This document shows, piece after piece, positions 56,601-64,000 of a stretch of 64,000 bases of DNA. The first letter of the stretch is position 1. Each line of letters starts with the position of its first letter. Position numbers and translations under genes: made by a program. Under the pieces are notes generated by a model. The model made no database searches and was not told where the DNA came from. It saw nothing but the letters and a program-made list of their open reading frames with translations. Source of the stretch: Macrolepiota albuminosa (lineage: Eukaryota > Basidiomycota > Agaricomycetes > Agaricales > Agaricaceae); NCBI GenBank assembly GCA_027475525.1, contig JAMWFC010000046.1, positions 2,604,001 to 2,668,000 of the forward strand. Direction: 5' to 3'.

Positions 56601-58170
56601 TTTATTCGGCGAGTATCGAGGCCTATACTGTAGATTGCCGACTCTCGCTGCCCTGGAACGGTCATTACTGAAGCCTCAACCTTTGAGGTTAATTGGGTTC
56701 CGAGGCCCTCTGCCAAGCTTTCTCCCGAAACGAAATCCCTATATGAACCCCACAATTCTTCGCACATTCTACCCCCTGTATGTGAAGGTACTGTCGACCA
56801 TGTTGATCTTGACTTGAAAGGTTTGTTTTTTGCCTTTTCTCTATGTATACAACCGATCAACATTGAGAAAGGACGCCCGCCCTTTGAAATCATGTATAAC
56901 ATTGGACAAAATGATAACGGCGGGACCAAGGTCATTGACCAGCCTACATTCAACAGCATACAATCAAGGACTCGTTTCCAACTGCAAACGTCACGCCACG
57001 GTCGCATGTACTATGAAGTCAAACAGATCGGTGACGCAGACTATCCCCTCGCAAAACATCGGTCTGCCGTTATCCCTCGGGCTGATAGACTCTTGTTTGA
57101 ACAAGAGATTTTCATGCGGCCTTCTGCTCGCTTCAAGAACCGTAATCGCATGTCGTACTGTTTGAACGATCAATTCACTCCTTTGGATGCCCTTTCAGCT
57201 GAGGGAACTGTATTACTAGAAGGCACGCCTCCCTTCTCTCTTCAGATGTCCATAAAGAACGTGGGCACTAGCCAAGTTGAAAGGACCACTGTCCAAGTAT
57301 TTGATTATACATGGAAAGTCGACTTGCCTTCGTATGTCTTCCGATCTGTTGGACCCCACCTCGTCACTATCGAGTCAGTCCAAGACACTTTGAATTGTGC
57401 ACCTTCGGCGTTGGATCCTTTATCAAACTCTATTTGGGTAGATGTTGCTGAAACCGCAGCAATCGTTCCATTTGACCGCCGAATTGACTACTGTGTTGGC
57501 GAGACCACTCAATTCCAACTGGAAGGCACACCACCTTGGAATATTGGGTATGGCTTTTCGGTATCCATTCATCATCATACTTATCTTGAATGGTAGTTAC
57601 CGCATCAACGGAAAGGCACACAGCCTTGAAGCTAAAGTGTCCCCATTCTCATTGGTTCAACAGCAGCCGGGCGAATTTACCATCACTTCTATCGCTCACC
57701 AGCAAAAGCTTTGCAAAACAGCAGTCGCAGATATCCACTTTACAGTACATCCTCTCCCTTCTGCTCAGGTCGGTCATGGCAAAAGAATTTACCAAGATAT
57801 TCATGAAGGTAAGTATCACCCGCCATAGACTGTGGGCAGATTGTGTCTAACATTGTATAGGTGATCAGGCGGAAATCGTTTTCACTTTGATTGGCGAACC
57901 TCCCTTCACTTTTACTTATCAACGCTCGGAACCTAGTTCTAAGAAAGGCGGCAAACCTGGAAAGGTGCTGGAAACTCATACAGTCTCTCGTGTTATGACA
58001 AACGGGTATTCTGTGTTCTCCGCATTAGAGGGTACGTGATCTGCGATTAATCTGAGTTCCCCCCAAACTCAACTCACCCATCAGGAACCTGGACTGTAAC
58101 TTCAATCTCTGACCGTTATTGCCGATATCCACCGGCACAGCCCGACGTTGGTTCAGAAAAACGACCTTAA
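53635..58170 (+). CDS. POM152: Nuclear pore membrane protein POM152
   Basis: Thirteen exons: 53635..53772, 53822..54071, 54126..55366, 55423..55517, 55568..55913, 55978..56259, 56318..56413, 56467..56580, 56634..56820, 56872..57547, 57597..57808, 57861..58031, 58085..58170; 1297 residues, close to the 1337 of yeast. POM152 forms the lumenal ring of the nuclear pore. The N-terminus has the conserved Pro-Leu-Ile-Pro-Asp-Lys-Tyr-Leu-Asp-Ile-Pro-Ser-Gln-Arg. It then carries membrane segments around residues 40-60, 70-85, 97-117 and 155-172. The remaining 1100 residues are lumenal Ig-like repeats, each marked by a Gly-Thr/Glu-Pro-Pro-Phe/Trp motif (for example Gly-Thr-Pro-Pro-Phe, Gly-Thr-Gly-Pro-Trp, Gly-Glu-Pro-Pro-Phe). 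Every intron junction keeps phase. Confidence 0.92.
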
Positions 58171-58435
58171 GACTCAACACTCGACAGGAATGCTCGGGAG
58201 AGTTGTAAACTATCATCAGTCATAGATTAATCATACCCTCAATGTAATTTGCTGACGTATCACTCAAATAAAATTGTTTATTTCTGAAAAATTTATTCGC
58301 GTGACTTTTTGTGCGAACGCAACGGGAGTAGAACCGCTTAGATATGTACCGCAGGTCGAGACAGGACAGGAGTAGTCATCAACATTTTATTCTCCAAGTT
58401 CTATGCTCAGGTCCTGCATATCCTTGTCAAGAGCC

Positions 58436-59641
58436 CTAGACTTGGGCAGATGAAATGTAGAACCATTTCGATACTAGAGATAAATCAGTTTTATTGACTG
58501 GTCCTAAGAAAAAATGCTGCTTACCCGAAGGGTCAATGGTAGCAGGAGGCTTCCTGGAATCGGCAGGAAGAGTAGTGTAAACGGGGTCGTCCCTGCGAAC
58601 GAAGCCGGGGGAGTTTTGGATCGTGATATTACGGCTGTAGACATCGATTAGAAGGAGAGATGAGATCGAAGGAGGAACTTACATGGAAAGGTCGTAGCTG
58701 GGAGTCTTTGCTGGAGACTCGCCAGTGATTAGACGACGCCAAGACTCGTGGCACTCGTGGATGATCTCAGTGGCGTATTTCTTGTTCTTGGCCTCCCCGG
58801 AGAAAGCAAAAGTGTTTTCAGGCTTTCCATCGGGAATCTTGTAGATCCTGGAACAAAATTTCGAGCTCGATACAAAAAAAGAGTAAGGAACAACTTAAAT
58901 ACCTGAACCATTCATTTGTTGCCCTGATCAAACCAGGAAGGTGACGCTCGACGTCCTCGATATCGTTGAGCTTGGAAGCAAGAGGGTCGAGGACATCAAC
59001 GACGATGACCTTCCAGTCGGTCTCGCCTTCGTCGAGGAGAGCCATGATGCCAAGAACCTTGACTTGTTTGACCTGACCAACGTAGCCGACTTGCTCGCCG
59101 ATCTCACAGACATCGAGAGGATCATTGTCACCCTTGGCCTTGGTCTCAGCATGCGACTGAGCAGGGTCCTCCCAGGTCTGTGATTAGCAGATTTAGGATG
59201 AGATACAATACTTGTTCCAGCAACTCGAGATTGACTTACTTGGGGGAAGGCACCATAGTTCCAGATGTACCCGTGGTGGGGGAAACAGTTGCGGACATAC
59301 CGCAACTTGCCTTTCTTAATGTCCTGCTTGATGGGGTTGAAGGACTCCTCCTTGGAGATCTCCATCTTCGCGTTGGTCCAACGGGGAACTTCGACGATCA
59401 TGTTGAAGATGCCATTGTTCTGATCAGCGAAGAGCGGGATGTCGTGGAAAGGAGACACGACAGAGCCATTCTGCTCGATGTAAACGCGATGCTCTGTTTT
59501 ACAATCAGCTTAATTAATGAAGTTGCGATGAGAAATTTTTTACCGAGGGTGTTGGGGGCACCGATGAGGCGAGGAGTATACTCTGCAACGGCATTGAGTA
59601 CGACAAGGAAGAAGGAAGAAGAAACACGAACGAGAGGCCAT
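58436..59641 (-). CDS. IPP1: Soluble inorganic pyrophosphatase
   Basis: Hydrolyses pyrophosphate to phosphate, pulling biosynthetic reactions forward in cytosol and nucleus. Exons on the minus strand: 59641..59632, 59582..59544, 59493..59240, 59177..58903, 58847..58683, 58634..58525, 58473..58436; 296 residues. The catalytic signature Gly-Asp-Asn-Asp-Pro-Leu-Asp-Val lies at about residues 117-124, aligning with the metal-binding aspartates of the yeast enzyme. The family's [15 protein letters not shown] precedes it, and the C-terminus ends in Lys-Trp-Phe-Tyr-Ile-Ser. The first coding exon is only 10 bases (Met-Ala-Ser and one base), chosen because it alone gives the expected [10 protein letters not shown] N-terminus. 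Confidence 0.93.
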
Positions 59642-59929
59642 TTGGTGCAATGGACGCAGTATCTGAAGTTGATGAGAAAGACGTTGGGCCGTGGAACTCA
59701 TTGCTCGGAATTTACAGGGCGCCTGTCCTGCTGATTATCGCCAAGTCTGATCAGATTACACCATATGTATATCGCACCTCCAAACCCTGTTTTATCACAA
59801 GCATCACCGGCCGACGCGCTCCATAGAACATCAGTGACTCAACGCGTCAATGAGCAGTTTAAAAAATTCTCATCGTCCCTTACACAATCATTCGACGTGG
59901 GTACGATCTTATCGGTTTAGTGATAAATA

Positions 59930-62195
59930 CTACTTTAAGTCTGCAAGGATATCCGTTGTTTGACCTGCGCTCTCTCTACGCTTGGAAAAGCTACCGTTGA
60001 AATCCAACCTAAGCAGAAGATGCTCCACATGCCGCCGGACTTGCCCCAGGCCCCCATCCAACCCCTTGGCAACCCGCGAGGCATTCAAAGTTGTGTAGTT
60101 TGCCATACTTGCGTTCATAATGACAGACTTGGAGGCATCCGCAGCAGTCGTAAATGGCTGCTGCGAAATCGACATGGCGAGTTGCTCAAAAAAAGAGTCC
60201 AGAGCTTTTTGGAAAGTCTACAGCTTGTCAACCAACGGAAGGAATGTTTGTATGTATGGGAAGCAAAACCCACCTGATTAATCTCAGACACCATCAACCA
60301 CCTTTCCTTCACCATGGCTCCCACCTTTTCATCTCCTCCATTCAAGCTTCCCTCAAACAAAAGAGCGGGAAGAACATCCCCTCCCCACCGTTCTACCTGT
60401 GCAACGAACTGTTCGCATATGTCTAATATTGGACGAAGGATACACATTAGTGTCGTATTCGTCAATAAGCAGCCCGTAAGGAGGCGATCAATATATGTAG
60501 CGTGAATGGCACGGAGTGTAGTGAAATCCAAAGGTTTCGGGGTGGCAGCCGCACTCAGTCGTGCTTCCGGCAGTGTATCAACAGCAGCCGGAACCTTTTG
60601 AACAAGGAGTTCCTTCAGTTTTCTGAACTCGACGTCAATCACGTCCGTCATGAGGTATCCGAGAAGTGTATCCAGAAACCACTCCATATCGCGAACAACG
60701 CCCCACCCACAGCGCAAGCATTTGCTTCTCAATTCAAGATCTTCCGTGGTGCCGCCTTCTCCCAGCCCGGTCCATCGTCGACGAGCTCGCTGGGCATTCG
60801 AGAGAGAAGTCCAGCAATTGTGGACTCGCATATGGGTTTTACGAAGGGCTGATAGATAAGAATAGAGGCCAGTGTACGCGTTCAGTTCCGTTGGATGGAG
60901 GAATAGATCAAGCGGCCAGATTACATTGTACATTAGATTCAGCGGTGTACCTAGAAGATGGGAGACAAATAGGTCGAAACCTTGTCCTGACGTAGACGGT
61001 GCCGATTGAGATGTCGGCGACGTAGGAGCAGTGTGGGACGGAAGAAGGGGACGAAGTGGACCTGAGGGTAAGGAGAATTGTAGGCGTGCAAGGGCTGGGT
61101 CGTGTTGTGCTGAAGTGCCAAGAGAAGCACGGAGAAGGACGAGATTCAAGTCTCGGTCACGTATCATAGATGTGGGCCCAGAACGCAATGTCAAGCGAGA
61201 AAGCTTAAGACGTTCGATTTCGCGAATGACAGCAAGACTGAACTCGCCATTTCGTAAGAGAAAGTAGTTTGCTCTGAACTTTTCCCGTAAGCGAAAGGTG
61301 CGAGAGGCGGAAAAAAGGCGTACAACGTCTCTACCGCGTCTTCAACATCCTTTTGTGTCAAGACATTCGACCAGAGCCATTCGCTGACATTCGTTCTAAT
61401 CTGAGAGATGACAAGGTCAAACATGTGCTGATCTTGAGGCAAGACATTCTCCAAGAGATTGGTATGTGCAATCGTGAGACTCTGAGGAAGTTGTTTCTGC
61501 CATTTGGCTGCCTTGACGGTGGCTATAGCTCGTCCGACATAGGCAATGGAATCTTGTGATTGTGCTGAAACACACGAGGGTATGGACCCGTCAAGGAACG
61601 TATAATTTTCGGATACAAGAGGATCTACATTAGATATGGATCCATGGACAAGAAAAGCTGTGAGCTGAGTCCGCCATACTCGTTGAACAGCGACCGAAAG
61701 ACGTGAAAGAATATCTGCGACACGGTGTACACCTGTGTGAGAGCGCGTCAAGAGCATATCAATGAGTGGGCCAGGTCTCCATTGATTCTGCGTCTCCAAC
61801 TCCTCTACCAAAGAGGCCAATGCGGCAAGAGGCGCGTCCCAATCTGAGAATGTCGCGCGAAGTGACGAAAGCGGCACGAACGAACCAGCGGCGACGAGGT
61901 CTGCGTCACGGCTGAGGATCTTTGCTTCGGTCGCTACAACAAGAGACTCATATTCGTCTCGTAAGATGCGGTTGAGAGTCGCGCAAAGAGCACATATTGA
62001 GCGCGATGATGATCGAGAAAGGCTGGATAATGCAGCCTTGATTTTTCGGTAGCGGAAGGCAATGAGGCCGAGAGCTTCAAGAGCTTGCTGTTCGCCTGGA
62101 TGAAGAAGGGGCGCGAATGAAGGGTGAAGGGTGTGGTCTGTAGGGAAGAGAGAGGAGGAATGGCCTGCGAGGACGAGAAGGACTTCAGCGATCAT
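59930..62195 (-). CDS. Gamma-tubulin complex component GCP4
   Basis: Exons on the minus strand: 62195..61324, 61273..60274, 60217..59930; 719 residues. GCP4 belongs to the Spc97/Spc98 (GRIP) family and helps build the gamma-tubulin ring that nucleates microtubules. The N-terminus Met-Ile-Ala-Glu-Val-Leu-Leu-Val-Leu-Ala-Gly-His and the His-Pro-Gly-Glu motif near residue 32 match GCP4 starts. GRIP1 covers about residues 1-300. The conserved Asn-Tyr-Phe-Leu-Leu-Arg-Asn-Gly-Glu-Phe follows directly after the first intron. GRIP2 then runs with Tyr-Asn-Val-Ile-Trp-Pro-Leu-Asp-Leu-Phe-Leu and Leu-Ser/Asn-Ala-Gln/His type helices to the C-terminus. The start codon overlaps that of the divergent TBC gene if the latter begins at its first ATG. 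Confidence 0.85.
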
Positions 62196-64000
62196 GGCAA
62201 GACGCGAAAGTCACAGCCACCGTTCCTGTTCTTACTCACAGATGCATGGCCACTTTGCTCACCATGTCTCTCTATCCGACGACGATCCCTTCTCTGCTGC
62301 TGATCCAGACGAGCTCGCCTCCAGGTTCTCTCCAGAAGCAATGCGGCAGGACATAGCCAGAGCACGGCGCATACCAATCCAATCTGCGTGGTCTATTGAC
62401 CGTTCCAATGGCGCCTTTGAGGGCCAAAATCTCTCTGTTTCTACACTAGATATTGACGACCATAATGACCGTGCTTCCCATTCTCCATCCCCGTCACCAC
62501 CCCCAACGCCCCACCCCTTGAGCCCTCAGTTATCTGACCAGTTTTCACAAATCTCGCTAGACAATGAAAGCGAGGAGCCTGCTGGGGAACAAGCTTCTCC
62601 ACAAGTACCCAATCTAGAGAACGAAGATACCCATGTCAATGCAACTCGTGTTCCATCACCTCTACACCAGCCCGACAATCAACATGAACGCCCAAGTACT
62701 CCTCAGTCTCTATATTCTGAGCATCCCCTCCGCTCAGCCCAGTCCACGCAATCTCTTCCACCACCAGAAGCCCCTCATCCCTCTCTGGAAACCCCACGAC
62801 CTCTCAGTGCAACTCCTATAGTGCCTGTTGCTTCCGCTGTTCCCTCAACTTCTGAAACGCATTCAAGGTCCAACTCTACTTCATCCTCTGCCTCTTCACC
62901 TCAGGGAAAGCAGAAACCATACGGGCACAAACCAAACCGCTCTACAGGACCATCTGCGCTCGAGAAAGTGATGAGCCAAACTCGTCCTGTGTTTCTCCCT
63001 CCAAAGCCTCGTGAGGAGGATGCTAAACATATGGCGGCATGGCGGTCTATGATGAGAAGTAGTCGTGTGGCAGGTGAAATATCCATTTAGTTTTGTCTGA
63101 ATTGCCTCCACTGAAACCTTGTAGCGGAAAAGAAACGAAAAGCTTTACATGAGCGTCGCATAGCTCGAGAGAAGAGCATTGAAGAATCATTACACATTTG
63201 GGAGAAGGAGATTGTACCAGATTGGCAGGTAGTGCACAAAAATCCTTTACTACGAAAGCTATGGTGGAAGGGTATCCCCGCAAAACTTAGAGCTTCTATG
63301 TGGGAGTGCGCTGTGGGCAATTCTTTGTCGTTAAGCAAAGGTACGTCGGTCAGTACAAAGGTTCATGTTTGGATTGTGCCCAATTACAGCCTTTGTAGAT
63401 CATTATCGCATTTGTCTGTCTCGGGCGAAAAAGGCCCTTAGCTCAAAGACTTTTCCGAGGGATAGTCTGGAAATGATCGAGAAAGATATTTCGACCACCC
63501 TTCCTTCACTTCACATCTTTCATTCCCAGACGGGTCCCCTATATGAAGAACTGAAGGAAATGCTTTGTGCCTGGGTTGTGGCGCGGAGCGATGAAGGCCT
63601 GGGGTACACCCTTGGTGCTGCAAGAATTGCTGCGATGCTGTTAATCAACATGCCCGTCCAGCAGGGCTTCGTAGCAATGCGAAACCTATTGGATCGACAT
63701 TGTCTGCGTAGCTTCTATGGAGAGGCGGGAACTCGAGAAGAAGTGAATATGAATAGCCAATTACATAGTACATCGAATATACTGACCGATCTCAAATTCA
63801 GGTCGAAGCTTATTACAGGTGGGAAATCCTGACACTTAATTTCTCATCGTACTTGATTTCTTTTGAAGAATTTTTGACACACTACTTGCGGACGGAATGC
63901 CGAAAAGTAGGTTATTGCCTTCACTGTACCTCAAAGTACCCACGTAAACTTTTCCAGTTTACTTCAATTTCAAGCAACACCAGATAGTGCCCTCTGCCTA
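62194..64000 (+). CDS. TBC-domain protein, partial at the right edge
   Basis: Exons 62194..63073, 63125..63340, 63399..63742, 63802..63818, 63869..63906, 63958..>64000. The first 270 residues are Ser/Pro-rich and disordered. Then come a charged helix and the TBC (Rab-GAP) domain: Leu-Trp-Trp-Lys-Gly-Ile-Pro-Ala-Lys-Leu-Arg, then Leu-His-Ile-Phe and Gly-Pro-Leu-Tyr-Glu-Glu-Leu, then Tyr-Phe-Asn-Phe-Lys-Gln-His-Gln. The usual arginine finger (Arg-Thr-Phe-Pro type) reads Thr-Thr-Leu-Pro, and the glutamine finger (Tyr-x-Gln-Gly) reads Tyr-Thr-Leu-Gly, so conventional GAP catalysis is doubtful. The start is uncertain: the ATG at 62194 overlaps the GCP4 start, and the ATG at 62242 is an equally good choice. 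Confidence 0.8.

Overview
The window is nuclear DNA of a filamentous basidiomycete, most likely an agaricomycete. The evidence is dense genes with many introns of about 45-60 bases, GT/AG splice sites, single-copy fungal housekeeping genes and agaric-type Ty3/gypsy retroelements. No bacterial, organellar, rRNA or tRNA signal was seen. All gene models were spliced by hand from the sequence; exon coordinates are given where phases close.

Left gene block (1-10035): mitochondrial EF-Ts (minus strand) and the snoRNP assembly factor NAF1 (plus) diverge from a 125-base promoter. They are followed by a secreted RNase T2 with 17 short exons, a SAS4-like chromatin protein, and a hypothetical coiled-coil protein cut by an assembly gap.

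Middle (10036-51088): about 41 kb of nested mobile DNA. A chromodomain Ty3/gypsy element ('A', minus strand, 15774-51088) is broken by a Tc1/mariner-like transposon (44701-48803), by two copies of a second gypsy family ('B1' 16614-29325, 'B2' 32434-44223) and by a solo-LTR-like insert ('E' 30438-31480). Further solo LTRs sit inside B1's LTR ('C'), inside B2's protease region and inside the transposase gene. Each LTR-type insertion is bounded by a 4-base target duplication and the transposon by TA, so the host element can be read across every insertion. A and an unclassified neighbour also form a large inverted repeat (10136-13389 versus 13404-16613, 14-base spacer) holding divergent 18-base minisatellites. 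Family B carries, antisense to gag-pol, a spliced gene encoding a Zn(II)2Cys6-like cysteine cluster.

Right gene block (51089-64000): a tail-anchored thioredoxin, an RNase III-like protein lacking catalytic acids, nucleoporin POM152, inorganic pyrophosphatase, gamma-tubulin complex protein GCP4, and a TBC-domain protein that runs off the end.

A quality warning runs through the middle. At least 17 direct tandem duplications have a period of exactly 77 bases, and several cause frameshifts that vanish when one copy is ignored. With two gaps of exactly 100 N, this looks like unmerged k=77 assembly-graph overlaps, not biology.
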